Assembly (NCBI GenBank): GCA_003279715.1
Contig: QCGY01000006.1
Span: 1-64,000 of the forward strand
From: Pelagibacteraceae bacterium AG-390-D18
Lineage (GTDB): Bacteria; Pseudomonadota; Alphaproteobacteria; Pelagibacterales; Pelagibacteraceae
Length of the DNA stretch: 64,000 nucleotides
Direction: 5' to 3'
A model generated the notes under the pieces. It was not told where the DNA came from. It saw only the letters and a list, made by a program, of their open reading frames with translations, and searched no databases. The translations under genes were made by a program, and so were the position numbers. Of the stretch, positions 46,521-58,534 are shown piece after piece (the first letter of the stretch is position 1; each line of letters opens with the position of its first letter).

Positions 46521-48673
46521 TTTTTTTTACCTTTTTGTGCTCTTGTACCTGGAAGACCCATTGTTGATCTACCTTTTGGATAAATTTTATTTTTTGAACT
46601 ATATTTTTTTACTTTAGGATTTAAAGTAATTTCTAATTCAGATGCTTCAAGTTTTCTAATTTCATCCCTAATTTTAGCAGCTTCTTCAAACTCCAGGTTG
46701 GTTGCAGACTCTTTCATCCTTTTATTAAGAGCCTTAAGATGTTTCTTAAGATTGCCACCAATATTTTCATCAGTACCGACTTTTACATAGTCTTTCTCAT
46801 AAACACTCTCAAGAACATCTCCAATTTCTTTTTTTATACTTTTTGCACTTATGTTATGTTTTTTGTTGTAAGCAACTTGAATAGTTCTTCTTCTATCTGT
46901 TTCTTTAATTGCATTTTTAATACTTTTTGTCTCTTTATCTGCATAAAGAATAACTTTTCCATCTAAATTTCTTGCAGCTCTTCCAATAGTTTGAACTAAA
47001 GAAGTTTCAGATCTCAAAAAACCTTCTTTATCTGCATCTAGAATTCCAACTAATGCACACTCAGGAATATCAAGTCCTTCTCTAAGCAAATTAATTCCAA
47101 CCAACACATCAAAGACACCTAGTCTTAAATCTCTCATGATCTCAATTCGTTCTAAAGTATCAATATCAGAGTGCATATATCTAACTTTGATACCGTTTTC
47201 ATGAAGATATTCAGTTAGATCTTCAGCCATCTTTTTAGTTAAAGTAGTAACTAATACTCTAAAATTATTATTAATTACTTTTAAACACTCATGCATTAAG
47301 TCATCTACTTGGTTTTTGGCAGGTCTAATTTCAACTGGTGGATCAATTAATCCTGTTGGCCTGATTATTTGCTCTACAAATTTATTTTTTGTTTGTTTTA
47401 ATTCCCAAGGCCCTGGAGTGGCTGATACAAAAACAGTCTGAGTTCTCATTGCATCCCATTCTTCAAATTTAAGAGGACGATTATCCATGCATGAAGGCAG
47501 TCTAAATCCATACTCTGCAAGATTACTTTTTCTAGATCTGTCACCCTTATACATTCCATTTAACTGTGGAACGGTTACATGACACTCATCTACAAAAATG
47601 AGTGTATTGTCTGGAAAATATTCAAATAGAGTAGGAGGTGGTTCCCCAGGTTTTCTACCTGATAAAAATCTTGAATAGTTTTCAATTCCAGCACAAGAAC
47701 CAGTTGCCTCAATCATTTCTAAATCAAATTTGGTTCTCTCCTCTAATCTTTGTGCTTCAAGTAATTTATTCTGTTCTTTAAATTTTTTTAAAGTTACTTC
47801 TAATTCTCTTTTAATCTTAATTATTGCTTGTTCGATTGTAGGCTTTGGAGTGATGTAATGACTATTTGCATAAACCTTGATTACATCAAGTTCATTTACC
47901 AGATCTCCTGTTAGCGGATCAAATTCCTCAATTTTTTCAAGCTTATCCCCAAATAAGCTTAACCTCCAAGCACGATCTTCTAAATGAGAAGGAAAAATTT
48001 CTAAATATTCACCACGTGCTCTAAAAGTTCCACGATAGAAATTTTGATCATTTCTTTTGTATTGAAGTGCTACTAAAGATTTTATTAATTCTTCTCTGTT
48101 ATAATCGTAATTTATCTTTAAGCTTAAAGTCATCTTGCTGTAAGCTTCAACCGAACCTAATCCATAAATGCATGAAACACTGGATACAATAACCACATCA
48201 TCTCTCTCAAGCAAAGATCTTGTTGCAGAGTGGCGCATTCGATCAATTTGTTCATTAATCGATGCTTCTTTTTCTATATATGTGTCTGAACGGGGAACAT
48301 ATGCTTCTGGGGTATAGTAATCGTAGTAAGATACAAAATACTCAACAGCATTATCTGGAAAAAATGATTTCATTTCACCATATAATTGAGCGGCCAAAGT
48401 TTTGTTGGGTGCAAGGATTAATGCAGGTCTATTGGTTTTTTCAATAACTTTTGCCATTGTAAACGTTTTTCCAGATCCAGTTACACCAAGTAAAACTTGA
48501 CTAAGTTGATCTTTATTAGCTCCGTTAACTAATTGATTTATAGCCTCTGGTTGATCACCAGCAGGTTTAAAATCAGTTTTCATCTGGAATTTTTTTCCAC
48601 CCTCAAGTTTAGGGTTAATAGCAGGATTTTTATTCTGCACAGCTGTAATTAGATCTTGATAAGTATTCTGCAT
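46502..48673 (-). CDS. uvrB: UvrABC system protein B
   Basis: Damage-recognition helicase of nucleotide excision repair. The 723-residue protein has Walker [17 protein letters not shown], the beta-hairpin region [22 protein letters not shown], the DEAD-like FVDECHVT, the helicase motif [15 protein letters not shown] and IGRAARN, and the C-terminal UvrC-binding coiled coil ([20 protein letters not shown]). It is the first gene of uvrB-SDR-folB-uvrC-pgsA on this strand, with 35 bases to the divergent aminotransferase. Confidence 0.97.
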   Translation of the reverse strand: MQNTYQDLITAVQNKNPAINPKLEGGKKFQMKTDFKPAGDQPEAINQLVNGANKDQLSQVLLGVTGSGKTFTMAKVIEKTNRPALILAPNKTLAAQLYGEMKSFFPDNAVEYFVSYYDYYTPEAYVPRSDTYIEKEASINEQIDRMRHSATRSLLERDDVVIVSSVSCIYGLGSVEAYSKMTLSLKINYDYNREELIKSLVALQYKRNDQNFYRGTFRARGEYLEIFPSHLEDRAWRLSLFGDKLEKIEEFDPLTGDLVNELDVIKVYANSHYITPKPTIEQAIIKIKRELEVTLKKFKEQNKLLEAQRLEERTKFDLEMIEATGSCAGIENYSRFLSGRKPGEPPPTLFEYFPDNTLIFVDECHVTVPQLNGMYKGDRSRKSNLAEYGFRLPSCMDNRPLKFEEWDAMRTQTVFVSATPGPWELKQTKNKFVEQIIRPTGLIDPPVEIRPAKNQVDDLMHECLKVINNNFRVLVTTLTKKMAEDLTEYLHENGIKVRYMHSDIDTLERIEIMRDLRLGVFDVLVGINLLREGLDIPECALVGILDADKEGFLRSETSLVQTIGRAARNLDGKVILYADKETKSIKNAIKETDRRRTIQVAYNKKHNISAKSIKKEIGDVLESVYEKDYVKVGTDENIGGNLKKHLKALNKRMKESATNLEFEEAAKIRDEIRKLEASELEITLNPKVKKYSSKNKIYPKGRSTMGLPGTRAQKGKKKWKQIK

Positions 48674-48696
48674 TATTTATAAAACTAGTAGATTAA

Positions 48697-49896
<1,200 letters not shown>

Positions 49897-49899
49897 GAA

Positions 49900-50556
49900 G
49901 TGAAAACAGCCTTATTATTTGGTGCATCAGGTTTAGTTGGAGGACACCTTCTAAATGAATTAATTCAGAATGATAATTACAGTAAAATAAAGCTTTTTGT
50001 TCGATCAGATCATGGGAGCAATCACTCAAAAACTGAAATTATTAAAACTGATTTTAATAATTTAGAAAATCATAAAGAAGATGTTAAAGGTGATGACTGT
50101 TTTTTTTGTATTGGCACAACTAAACAAAATTCACCAGATAAAAATGAGTATAAAAGAGTTGAACTTGATGTGCCTAAAAAAATTGCGCAAATTGCAAAAT
50201 CTAACTTAGTAAATTCATTTGTTTTTATTTCTTCAGGTTATGCAGACCCTAATAGCTCAGGAGATTATTTAAAATTTAAAGGATTAGTTGAAGAAGAATT
50301 AAAAAGATTAAGTTTTAGTAAACTTGGAATAATGAGACCCTCTTTTTTAATGGGAGATAGAAAAGAGAAAAGAGCTGGAGAAAAAGTAGGGATATTTATA
50401 TTTAAATTATTGTCACCTTTATTTTTAGGACCATTAAAAAAAATGAAACCAATTCATTCAAAAAAAGTAGCAAAAGCGATGATTAAAATTACCAATAGTG
50501 ACTTTAAGCAGAATGTATTTGAGTCTGATGAAATAGTTGAAGTGAGCAACTCTTGA
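49900..50556 (+). CDS. NAD(P)-binding Rossmann protein, HTATIP2-like
   Basis: A 218-residue protein with a GTG start. It begins with a dinucleotide-binding loop (LLFGASGLVGGHLLNELI), then has CFFCIGTTKQNSPDKNEY and VFISSGYADPNSSGDYLKFKGLVEEELK. This is the atypical SDR group that includes HTATIP2/TIP30-like oxidoreductases in bacteria. The natural substrate is unknown. It follows the aminotransferase by three bases and ends four bases from the convergent membrane-protein gene. Confidence 0.8.
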   Translation: MKTALLFGASGLVGGHLLNELIQNDNYSKIKLFVRSDHGSNHSKTEIIKTDFNNLENHKEDVKGDDCFFCIGTTKQNSPDKNEYKRVELDVPKKIAQIAKSNLVNSFVFISSGYADPNSSGDYLKFKGLVEEELKRLSFSKLGIMRPSFLMGDRKEKRAGEKVGIFIFKLLSPLFLGPLKKMKPIHSKKVAKAMIKITNSDFKQNVFESDEIVEVSNS

Positions 50557-50560
50557 TTTT

Positions 50561-50974
50561 TTAAATCCTAAAATACTCTCTTATATCTTTATGAAACAAT
50601 AAATATATAGATGAAATCTGTATTAAAGTATTTAAACTTAAAACAAATCTTACACCCGTGGCAGTTAACCCTATTTCTGGTAGAGGTCCAAAAGGAGCTT
50701 CAAAACTGACCATAATTGCTCCGAATAAATCGAATAGACCAACTACATTCCATGAAAGTAATAGACCCCATAAGATAGCACTTGGTTTTTTTATAATGTG
50801 GTAAACCAAGAATATCGCAGTTATTCCAATTATAAAGTCACCTACAAAAGGGACTATCCATTCAGATGGTGCTGAACGATCATTTCCAGTGAAAGTCCAA
50901 AATAAAAATAAGCCTGATCCTAGTGCCCTGAAGGACATCCATCCTGTTGCAAAAATAAGCCAATTTAATTTCAT
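50561..50974 (-). CDS. Predicted four-helix membrane protein
   Basis: I place the start at ATG 50974 (137 residues, MKLNWLIFATGW); the longer frame to 51082 lies inside trxB and is likely not used. The protein has about four hydrophobic helices: LIFATGWMSFRALGSGLFLFW, FVGDFIIGITAIFLVYHII, ILWGLLLSWNVVGLFDLFGAI and a C-terminal one ending SSIYLLFHKDIREYF. I do not recognise the family. It starts four bases after the trxB stop, so a shared transcript is likely. Confidence 0.75.
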   Translation of the reverse strand: MKLNWLIFATGWMSFRALGSGLFLFWTFTGNDRSAPSEWIVPFVGDFIIGITAIFLVYHIIKKPSAILWGLLLSWNVVGLFDLFGAIMVSFEAPFGPLPEIGLTATGVRFVLSLNTLIQISSIYLLFHKDIREYFRI

Positions 50975-50978
50975 ATTT

Positions 50979-51923
50979 TTAATGGGATAAAAATTTTTCA
51001 GCTTCAAGAGCAGCCATACAACCCATTCCTGCAGCTGTAACGGCTTGTCTAAAAGTTTTGTCTTTAACATCACCCGCTGCATAAACTCCGGGGATATTAG
51101 TTTCTGTTGAATCTGGTTTAGTTAATAAATAACCTTCTTTATCCATATCCAACTGCTCCTTAAATAAAGCTGTTGCTGGATCATGACCAATTGCAATAAA
51201 TAAACCATCAACTTTCATTTCTTTAATATTATTAGTCTTTAGATTTCTAATCTTAATACCTGTAACATTTTTTGGCTCTCCGTCTCCAATAACTTCATCG
51301 ACAGCACTATCCCAAATAATTTCAATTTTTTTGTTTTCCATTAATTTCTTTTGAAGTAATTTTTCAGCTCTTAATTCATCTCTTCTATGAATTAGTTTTA
51401 CCTTTGATGCAAATTTTGTAAGAAACATTGCTTCTTCAACAGCAGCGTTTCCACCACCAACTACTGCAACTTCTTTATCTTTAAAAAAGAAACCATCACA
51501 AGTAGCGCAAGCTGAAACACCGAAACCTCTAAATTTTTGTTCTGACTCTAAATTTAACCATCTTGCTTGAGCACCAGTTGAAATAATTATGCTATCTGAA
51601 GTATATTTTTGACCACTATCACCTATGGCTTCAAAAGGTGTTGATTTTAAATTTACTGATCCGATATGATCTTCAATCATTTCTGTACCAACAGCTTTAG
51701 CCTGTTCTTTCATTTGGTCCATTAACCATGGACCTTGAATTACGTCAGCAAAACCTGGAAAATTTTCAACATCAGTTGTTGTAGTTAATTGTCCACCAGG
51801 TTCAGAACCATAGACTAATATAGGACTTAACATTGCTCTCGCTGCATAAACAGCTGCTGTGTATCCGGCAGGACCGGATCCAATTATTAACACTTTTGTG
51901 TGTTTTGTTGGATTCTCACTCAT
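50979..51923 (-). CDS. trxB: Thioredoxin reductase
   Basis: FAD enzyme that reduces thioredoxin with NADPH. The 314-residue protein has the FAD motif IIGSGPAGYTAAVYAARA, the redox pair in ACATCDGFFF, the NADPH motif VAVVGGGNAAVEEAMFL and the C-terminal FAD contact GVYAAGDVKDKTFRQAVTAAG. It is the low-molecular-weight bacterial type. It is divergent from the ELM1-family gene with 21 bases between starts. Confidence 0.97.
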   Translation of the reverse strand: MSENPTKHTKVLIIGSGPAGYTAAVYAARAMLSPILVYGSEPGGQLTTTTDVENFPGFADVIQGPWLMDQMKEQAKAVGTEMIEDHIGSVNLKSTPFEAIGDSGQKYTSDSIIISTGAQARWLNLESEQKFRGFGVSACATCDGFFFKDKEVAVVGGGNAAVEEAMFLTKFASKVKLIHRRDELRAEKLLQKKLMENKKIEIIWDSAVDEVIGDGEPKNVTGIKIRNLKTNNIKEMKVDGLFIAIGHDPATALFKEQLDMDKEGYLLTKPDSTETNIPGVYAAGDVKDKTFRQAVTAAGMGCMAALEAEKFLSH

Positions 51924-51944
51924 ACAAAAGTTATATAGGGATAA

Positions 51945-52889
51945 ATGACAAAATTAAAAGGGATATTATTGACTGAGGGCATGCATGGCATGATCAGTCA
52001 AGTAGAAGGCTTAGCAAAAGCTTTAGATATAGATTTCACACACCACAAGGTTGAACTAAATCATGTTTGGAAATTTGTTCCACCAAACCTTAGTCCAATT
52101 TCACAAAATGTTTTTAAAAAAATTGATCATGATGATTTTGACGTAATTATATCTTGTGGGCGTAAAAGTGTTATTCCTTCAATCTATTTAAAAAGTACAA
52201 CTAATAAAAAAGTATTTAATATTCATATTCAAGATCCAAAAGTAGATTTAAATCATTTTGATTTTATTGTAGCTCCAGAACACGATGAGATACATGGTCA
52301 AAATGTTATTAGCACAAAGGGTGCTATTCACTACCTTACAGAAAATGAGATTAGTGAAAATAAGGATTATTTAAATTCATTTATTAAAAGAGATAAAAGA
52401 AAAATTTGGACTTTAATATTAGGTGGTCCAACAAAATATTATGATTATTCAACAAAAAATATGAAACATATTTTTACATCTTTATATAAATTATTAAAAA
52501 AACATGATTTTCAGCTTGTGGTAATCCCATCAATGAGAACACCAATAAATACTATTCATTATACTAGAGAATTTTTTGGAAATAATCACACTATAATTAT
52601 GGATGTTGATAAAAAAGCATATTTATCAGCTTTGGCGATATCTGAAAATATTGTAGTTACATGCGACTCTAGTTCAATGATTTCTGAAGCAGCCTTAACC
52701 GGTAAGCCAATTTATATAGCAAGTATTTTGCCTAGAAAAAATGATAAAAGATTCCAAAGATTTAGAAATTTATTTAGAGAATTAAATATAACAAGAAATT
52801 TAGGAGAAGAAGTAGAAAATTGGAACTATGAAAAGCTAGATGAAACAAATAGAGTAGCAAATATTATCAAACAAAAAATTAATTCTTAA
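51945..52889 (+). CDS. ELM1/DUF1022 family protein
   Basis: A 314-residue protein of the ELM1 family, named for a plant protein needed for mitochondrial fission; bacterial members have no established function. Family features seen: the start LLTEGMHGMISQVEGLAKALDI, the VISCGRKSVIPSIYLK segment and CDSSSMISEAALTGKPIYIA in the last third, which resembles nucleotide-sugar binding in GT-B glycosyltransferases. It shares one base with the next gene (TAATG). Confidence 0.85.
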   Translation: MTKLKGILLTEGMHGMISQVEGLAKALDIDFTHHKVELNHVWKFVPPNLSPISQNVFKKIDHDDFDVIISCGRKSVIPSIYLKSTTNKKVFNIHIQDPKVDLNHFDFIVAPEHDEIHGQNVISTKGAIHYLTENEISENKDYLNSFIKRDKRKIWTLILGGPTKYYDYSTKNMKHIFTSLYKLLKKHDFQLVVIPSMRTPINTIHYTREFFGNNHTIIMDVDKKAYLSALAISENIVVTCDSSSMISEAALTGKPIYIASILPRKNDKRFQRFRNLFRELNITRNLGEEVENWNYEKLDETNRVANIIKQKINS

Positions 52890-53554
52890 TGTCATTTTTA
52901 AATTCAATTCAAAATCAATCAAAAAAACATGAGTTTCCTTTCGATCATTGGGAATATAATAATGCTTTGAGTGATGGCTCTATAGAAGAAATTATTAAAG
53001 CAGATATTCCTGATGTAAGTAAACATAATCTTAATTATGATGGAACGAGGGCAATCGATGGTGGTGCAGCTGAATTTAGAGAAGGGATAGCGTCAGGGGG
53101 TGAAGCAATTAAATTTAGATGTTTTGTAACTAAAGAAAATGAAAAACAATTTCCAAATTTGGTAAGATTTATTAACGAACTTCAATCTAAAGAAGTTCAT
53201 GAAACTATTTCAAAAATGATCAATAGAGATTTATCAAACTCATATGTTAGAGTTGAAGTTATCTGTGATCGAGAAGGTTTTTGGCTAAAACCTCATTGCG
53301 ATATTAAAGAAAAGCTAATGTCAGGATTAATATTTGTTAATAATGCCAATGAATCTGAAGGCTTAGGCACAGATTTTTATAATAAAAAGTTGGAAAAAGT
53401 TAAAACAGTTCCTTACAAAAATAACTATGGCTACATGTTTACTAGCGGACCAAATACATGGCATGGTATGGAAAAGAAGACAATCGTTAAAGAGAGACGT
53501 TGTATTCAGGTAAATTATGTAACTTTTGAAACAGACTGGAAAGTAAATTCCTAA
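52889..53554 (+). CDS. 2-oxoglutarate/Fe(II)-dependent oxygenase-like protein
   Basis: A 221-residue protein with a double-stranded beta-helix pattern: H and D in the [15 protein letters not shown] motif, GLGTDFYN, and a distal histidine and arginine in the [23 protein letters not shown] region, as in 2OG-Fe(II) oxygenases. The substrate is unknown; protein, lipid or sugar hydroxylation are all possible. The overlap with the ELM1-family gene suggests a shared pathway. Its end overlaps carB in CTAA (TAA on + and TAG on -). Confidence 0.75.
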   Translation: MSFLNSIQNQSKKHEFPFDHWEYNNALSDGSIEEIIKADIPDVSKHNLNYDGTRAIDGGAAEFREGIASGGEAIKFRCFVTKENEKQFPNLVRFINELQSKEVHETISKMINRDLSNSYVRVEVICDREGFWLKPHCDIKEKLMSGLIFVNNANESEGLGTDFYNKKLEKVKTVPYKNNYGYMFTSGPNTWHGMEKKTIVKERRCIQVNYVTFETDWKVNS

Positions 53555-56500
53555 ATATCTTGAAGTGAAGTTACTTCTAATTTTTTAGTTTTAAGAGATT
53601 TGATTGCTTCTAAGCATGCTTGAGCAGTAGACATGTTTGTACAATATGGAACTTTATTTTTGAGAGTTGCTCTTCTAAGAGCAATTGCATCACTTAATCT
53701 GTGTTCAGTGTTTCCCCCACCCGTATTAATAACAAGTGCAATTTTTTTAGAGTCTAAGACATCTACAATATGAGGAGATCCACTACTTACTTTATTAATG
53801 ATTTTACATTTAATTTTATGTTTCTCAAAATTCTCTGCAGTTCCTTTAGTTGCACAAAGTGTAAAATTTAATTTAATTAGCTCTTTTGCTAAATCAATTC
53901 CCTCGTCTTTATGAGAGTCTTTTAATGATACGAAAGCAAGTCCTTGTTTTGGTAACGAATTAGCCGCTGCAATTTGGCTTTTTGCGAATGCCATTCCAAA
54001 GTTTTTATCAAATCCCATTACTTCACCTGTTGACTTCATTTCAGGTCCCAAAAGTAAATCACTATTTGGAAATTTATTAAAAGGAAATACAGCTTCTTTT
54101 ACAGCATACATACCCCTAGATTTATCTTTCAAATTAAACTTAGATAATTTTTCACCAGCCATAATACGTGATGCAATTTTAGCAAGCGGAAGACCTTTTG
54201 CTTTTGATACAAATGGTACGGTTCTACTAGCTCGAGGATTTACTTCGATTACATAAATTTCATCTTTCTTGATTGCAAATTGAATATTCATAAAACCTTT
54301 AACTTTTAAAGCTAAGGCTAGTTTTTTAGTTTGATTTTCTATTTCTTTAATTAAATATGGCTTAATTGATACTGGGGGCAAGCTACAAGCAGAGTCACCT
54401 GAGTGAATTCCAGCTTCTTCGATGTGCTGCATGATGCCTGCTACATGAACTTCTTTACCATCTGATATTGCATCAACATCAACTTCCATTGCATGATCAA
54501 TAAACTTATCAATTAGAATTGGGTTTTCTTCAGCTGCTTTAAAAGCCTCCTCTACAAAGTTTTTAAGCTGACTTTTTTCATGAACAATCTCCATTGCTCT
54601 TCCACCTAATACATAAGATGGTCTAACCATTAAAGGTAAGCCTATTCTCTCTGATATTTGGATAGCTTGTTTAAATGTTTTAGCAATTCCACTTTCGGCC
54701 TGCTTTAACTTTAACTTATTAAGAAGATTTCTAAAAAGATCTCTGTCTTCTGCTAAATCAATTGAAGTGTACTGTGTTCCTAAAATTGGAAGTTTATTAT
54801 TATGTAAAAATTTGGCTAGTTTAATTGGAGTTTGGCCACCAAATTGAGCAATAATCCCAATTAAGTTTCCTTTTTCTTTTTCTTTTTTAATTATATTAAA
54901 GACATACTCTTCTTTTAACGGCTCAAAGTATAATCGATCACTGGTATCATAATCAGTTGAAACTGTTTCAGGGTTACAATTAATCATGATGGTCTCAAAA
55001 CCAGCGTCTTTCAATGCAAAACTGGCCTGACAACAACAATAATCAAACTCTATCCCTTGTCCTATTCTATTAGGCCCACCGCCCAATATTATAATTTTTT
55101 TCTTAGCTGATGGGTCAGCTTCACATTCTGAATTGATTGAAAAATTTCTTTGATATGTTGAATACATATAAGGAGTGAATGATTTAAATTCTGCTGCACA
55201 AGTATCAACTTTCTTAAATACAGGTAATATTTTAAGTGCTGTTCTTTTTTGTCTTACAGCATTTTCGGAAGTTTTTGTTAACTCTGATAGTTTTTTATCA
55301 GAAAAACCAATTGATTTTATTCGGTTAAACTCATTAAAATCCTTAGGAAGTCCTCTGTTTTTAATCTTAGTTTCATTATCTACAATTTCTTTAATTTGTT
55401 CTAAGAACCATGGATCAATCTTAGATAAAGTAAATATTCTTTTTAAATCGATCTTTTTTCTAATTGCTTCAGCAACTAGTAGAATTTTATTTGGAATACT
55501 TTCTTTAAGTTTCTTTTCAATTTGTTTTTTATTTAAATCAAATATTCTGTCTAATCCTGAAAAACCCGTTTCAAGTGACACCAAAGCTTTTTGAAGCGAT
55601 TCTTTAAAGTTTCTACCGATTGCCATTGCCTCACCAACAGATTTCATTGATGTGCCTAATGTTGTAGGTGAAGTTGAAAATTTTTCAAATGTAAATCTTG
55701 GAATTTTTGTTACCACATAATCAATACTAGGCTCAAATGATGCAGGAGTTACTTTTGTGATTTCGTTTTTTAATTCATCTAATGTGTAGCCAACAGCAAG
55801 TTTAGCTGCAACTTTTGCAATTGGAAAACCAGTTGCTTTTGATGCAAGGGCTGAAGAACGGGATACCCTTGGGTTCATTTCAATTACAACCATTCGACCA
55901 TTTTTAGGGTTGATTGCAAATTGCACATTTGAACCACCTGTCTCAACTCCAATTTTTCTAAGGCATGCAATAGATGCATTTCTCATTACTTGGTATTCTT
56001 TATCGGTTAAGGTAAGAGCAGGGGCGACTGTAACAGAGTCTCCTGTATGTATTCCCATTGGATCAATATTTTCAATTGAACAAATAATAATACAGTTGTC
56101 TTTTTTATCTCTTACAACTTCCATTTCAAATTCTTTCCAACCCTCCAAACATTCTTCAACTAGTACTTGGCTCACAGGAGACTCGTGTAATCCACTTTTA
56201 ATAATTTTTAAGTAATCTTTTTTATTTTTTGCAATTCCACCTCCAAGACCTCCAAGTGTAAATGCAGGTCTAATAATTGCTGGTAAGCCAATTTTCTTTA
56301 AAACTTTTGAAGCTTGATTGATTTTGTTGACGATTTCAGATTTTGGCAAATCTAAACCTATATCGATCATGTTTTTTCTAAATTTCTTTCTATCCTCAGC
56401 ATTTGAAATTGCTTTAGAGTTCGCACCAATTAGCTCTATTTTATATTTTTTTAGAATTCCTTTTTTTTCAGCTTCCATTGCAAGGTTAAGTGCAGTTTGA

Positions 56501-56775
56501 CCCCCCATAGTTGGAAGAATTGCATCTGGTTTTTCTTTTTTAAGAATTTTCTCTAAAACCTCTAAAGTAATAGGTTCAATATAAGTTTTATCTGCAACAT
56601 CAGGATCAGTCATTATTGTTGCTGGATTTGAGTTAATTAATACAACTTTATAACCCTCATCTCTTAGAGCTTTACAGGCTTGAGTTCCTGAATAATCAAA
56701 TTCACAAGCTTGACCTATGATAATCGGTCCAGCTCCTACAACTAATATTTTTTTAAGATCTTTTCTTTTTGGCAT
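53551..56775 (-). CDS. carB: Carbamoyl-phosphate synthase large subunit
   Basis: Makes carbamoyl phosphate from bicarbonate, ammonia and two ATP for pyrimidines and arginine. The 1074-residue protein has two ATP-grasp halves: the first with [20 protein letters not shown] and [14 protein letters not shown], the second with [19 protein letters not shown] and [14 protein letters not shown], and a C-terminal allosteric domain. It starts inside the end of carA (23-base overlap), so they are translationally coupled. Confidence 0.97.
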   Translation of the reverse strand: MPKRKDLKKILVVGAGPIIIGQACEFDYSGTQACKALRDEGYKVVLINSNPATIMTDPDVADKTYIEPITLEVLEKILKKEKPDAILPTMGGQTALNLAMEAEKKGILKKYKIELIGANSKAISNAEDRKKFRKNMIDIGLDLPKSEIVNKINQASKVLKKIGLPAIIRPAFTLGGLGGGIAKNKKDYLKIIKSGLHESPVSQVLVEECLEGWKEFEMEVVRDKKDNCIIICSIENIDPMGIHTGDSVTVAPALTLTDKEYQVMRNASIACLRKIGVETGGSNVQFAINPKNGRMVVIEMNPRVSRSSALASKATGFPIAKVAAKLAVGYTLDELKNEITKVTPASFEPSIDYVVTKIPRFTFEKFSTSPTTLGTSMKSVGEAMAIGRNFKESLQKALVSLETGFSGLDRIFDLNKKQIEKKLKESIPNKILLVAEAIRKKIDLKRIFTLSKIDPWFLEQIKEIVDNETKIKNRGLPKDFNEFNRIKSIGFSDKKLSELTKTSENAVRQKRTALKILPVFKKVDTCAAEFKSFTPYMYSTYQRNFSINSECEADPSAKKKIIILGGGPNRIGQGIEFDYCCCQASFALKDAGFETIMINCNPETVSTDYDTSDRLYFEPLKEEYVFNIIKKEKEKGNLIGIIAQFGGQTPIKLAKFLHNNKLPILGTQYTSIDLAEDRDLFRNLLNKLKLKQAESGIAKTFKQAIQISERIGLPLMVRPSYVLGGRAMEIVHEKSQLKNFVEEAFKAAEENPILIDKFIDHAMEVDVDAISDGKEVHVAGIMQHIEEAGIHSGDSACSLPPVSIKPYLIKEIENQTKKLALALKVKGFMNIQFAIKKDEIYVIEVNPRASRTVPFVSKAKGLPLAKIASRIMAGEKLSKFNLKDKSRGMYAVKEAVFPFNKFPNSDLLLGPEMKSTGEVMGFDKNFGMAFAKSQIAAANSLPKQGLAFVSLKDSHKDEGIDLAKELIKLNFTLCATKGTAENFEKHKIKCKIINKVSSGSPHIVDVLDSKKIALVINTGGGNTEHRLSDAIALRRATLKNKVPYCTNMSTAQACLEAIKSLKTKKLEVTSLQDI

Positions 56776-57946
56776 TTTTTTTCATGTTGTTAATAAATTC
56801 TTGAAATAAATAAACACTGTCTTGAGGTCCTGGATTTGATTCAGGGTGATATTGAACAGAAAATACAGGTTTATTTTTTATTTTTATTCCTTCGATACTG
56901 TTATCAAATAAAGATTTATGAGTGATTTCAATATTTTTAGGTAAATTTTCTTTAACTACTTCAAAGCCATGATTTTGACTGGTGATTTCAACATTATCAT
57001 GAATTAAATTTTTAACTGGATGGTTTGCACCTCTATGTCCAAGTTTCATTTTCTTTGTTTTACCGCCTAATGTCAATGCAAGTATTTGATGACCTAAACA
57101 AATACCAAATACAGGTAAGTTTTTATTAATTAAATCTCTAACTATTTTAATTGAATATTTTCCAGTTGCCGCTGGATCTCCTGGGCCATTAGACAAAAAT
57201 ATTCCATTTGGTTTGAGTGCTAGAATTTTATCAGCTGATGTTTTACAAGAGACAACAGTTACTTTACAATTAAAATCTGAAAAATATCTTAAAATATTTT
57301 TTTTTATCCCATAATCGATTGCAACTACGTGAAATGAGTTTTTATTATTTTTTTTGTAGCCAGTTTCTTTTTTCCAAGTTTTAAGACCTTTCCAAACGTA
57401 GTTTTTTGAGGTTGTTACTTTTTCTGCAAGATCAAGATTTTTTAATCCACTCCATTTAATAGTTGAGTTAGTTAGTTTGCTAATATTAAATTTTCCAGTT
57501 TTTGAATATGCAATAGTTCCTTTTGGAGCACCTTTGTCTCTTATAAAATTTGTTAAACTTCTGGTGTCTAAACCAGTAATACCAACTATTTTATTTTTTT
57601 TAAGCCAAGCATCTAAGTGAAGAAAAGATCTGTAATTTGATGGAGAAGTTATTTCAGAATTAAATATTACCCCTTTTGTCCAGATTTTATCAGACTCGTA
57701 ATCTTCATTATTTGTTCCAACATTTCCTATGTGAGGAAACGTAAAGTTAATAATTTGTCCTGCATAGGAAGGGTCAGATATAATTTCTTGGTAGCCAGTT
57801 AATGAAGTATTAAAACAAACCTCACCTGTTGCTTCTCCTTGGTAGCCAATTCCAATTCCTTTAAAAATCCTCTTATTTTCAAGAACTAAAACGCCTGTAC
57901 TGATTTGTGAATTTTTTGAGTTAGATTTTTTTGCTTTTTTGATCAA
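56753..57946 (-). CDS. carA: Carbamoyl-phosphate synthase small subunit
   Basis: Glutaminase subunit that supplies ammonia to CarB. The 397-residue protein has [17 protein letters not shown] at the start, the SNGPGDP oxyanion loop, the nucleophile motif [10 protein letters not shown] and the catalytic H and E in [10 protein letters not shown]. The start is TTG at 57946: a stop codon (57947-57949) lies directly upstream in frame, and no ATG is available before the conserved region. It is divergent from yqeY with 126 bases between starts. Confidence 0.95.
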   Translation of the reverse strand: MIKKAKKSNSKNSQISTGVLVLENKRIFKGIGIGYQGEATGEVCFNTSLTGYQEIISDPSYAGQIINFTFPHIGNVGTNNEDYESDKIWTKGVIFNSEITSPSNYRSFLHLDAWLKKNKIVGITGLDTRSLTNFIRDKGAPKGTIAYSKTGKFNISKLTNSTIKWSGLKNLDLAEKVTTSKNYVWKGLKTWKKETGYKKNNKNSFHVVAIDYGIKKNILRYFSDFNCKVTVVSCKTSADKILALKPNGIFLSNGPGDPAATGKYSIKIVRDLINKNLPVFGICLGHQILALTLGGKTKKMKLGHRGANHPVKNLIHDNVEITSQNHGFEVVKENLPKNIEITHKSLFDNSIEGIKIKNKPVFSVQYHPESNPGPQDSVYLFQEFINNMKKNAKKKRS

Positions 57947-58072
57947 TTACAACTCATGAGTTAGAGGTTAATACAATAATTGCATTATTATCGCAACAGA
58001 GATGTATTATAAAATTGTAAAAAAACAATTTTTCTTTTGAAGAATTTTATCTTTCAAGTAAATTAAAAAATT
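57947..58072. promoter_or_regulatory. carA-yqeY divergent regulatory spacer
   Basis: This is the longest non-coding interval of the window. On the plus strand, TTGCAT (57980-57985) and TATTAT (58005-58010, 19-base spacer) are a possible promoter for yqeY-dnaG-rpoD. On the minus strand a TTGCGA with TATTAA at 17 bases could serve carA. An eight-base inverted repeat (AAAATTGT/ACAATTTT, 58011-58031, five-base loop) falls in the plus-strand leader. All matches are weak in AT-rich sequence. Confidence 0.4.
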
Positions 58073-58534
58073 ATGGCATTAAAAGAAACTATCGAAACAG
58101 AATATAAAACCGCTTTAAAAGCTAAAGATAAAACTAAAATATCAACCTACAGGTTAATATTATCATCGATTAAAGATTTAGATATTGTGAATAGATCTGG
58201 TCTTAATAAAAAAGACACCGATGATGAAGATATCAAGAGGCTTCTCAAAAAAATGGTTAAACAAAGAGCCGAATCGATCGATATTTATAAAAAAAACAAC
58301 AGAACAGATCTTTTAGAAATCGAACAAAATGAATATGAAATTCTAACTGCATTTTTGCCTAAACAACTAGGTGAAGAAGAAACTAAGAAAATATGTGCAG
58401 AGATAATTTCAAAACTTGGAGCAAGCTCAGTTAAAGATATGGGTAAAGTAATGGGTGCACTTAAAAAAGATTATGCGGATGAAATTGATTTTGCAAAAGC
58501 AGGTCCTTTAATTAAGGAATTATTAGGCAGTTAA
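58073..58534 (+). CDS. YqeY/GatB-like domain protein
   Basis: A 153-residue helical protein of the YqeY family, related to the tail domain of amidotransferase GatB, which binds tRNA. It shows the family pattern YKTALKAKDKTKISTYRLILSSIKDLDI, KKMVKQRAESIDIYKKNNRTDL, then LPKQLGEEETKKIC and MGKVMGALKKDYADEID. Its function is not established. In alphaproteobacteria it is often the first gene before dnaG-rpoD, as here; it shares one base with dnaG. Confidence 0.88.
   Translation: MALKETIETEYKTALKAKDKTKISTYRLILSSIKDLDIVNRSGLNKKDTDDEDIKRLLKKMVKQRAESIDIYKKNNRTDLLEIEQNEYEILTAFLPKQLGEEETKKICAEIISKLGASSVKDMGKVMGALKKDYADEIDFAKAGPLIKELLGS

Noticed and set aside
58011..58031. Eight-base inverted repeat ahead of yqeY as a possible attenuator or terminator
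   Set aside because: Only two G-C pairs and no clear U-run; a stable function is unlikely. It is mentioned in the spacer entry.
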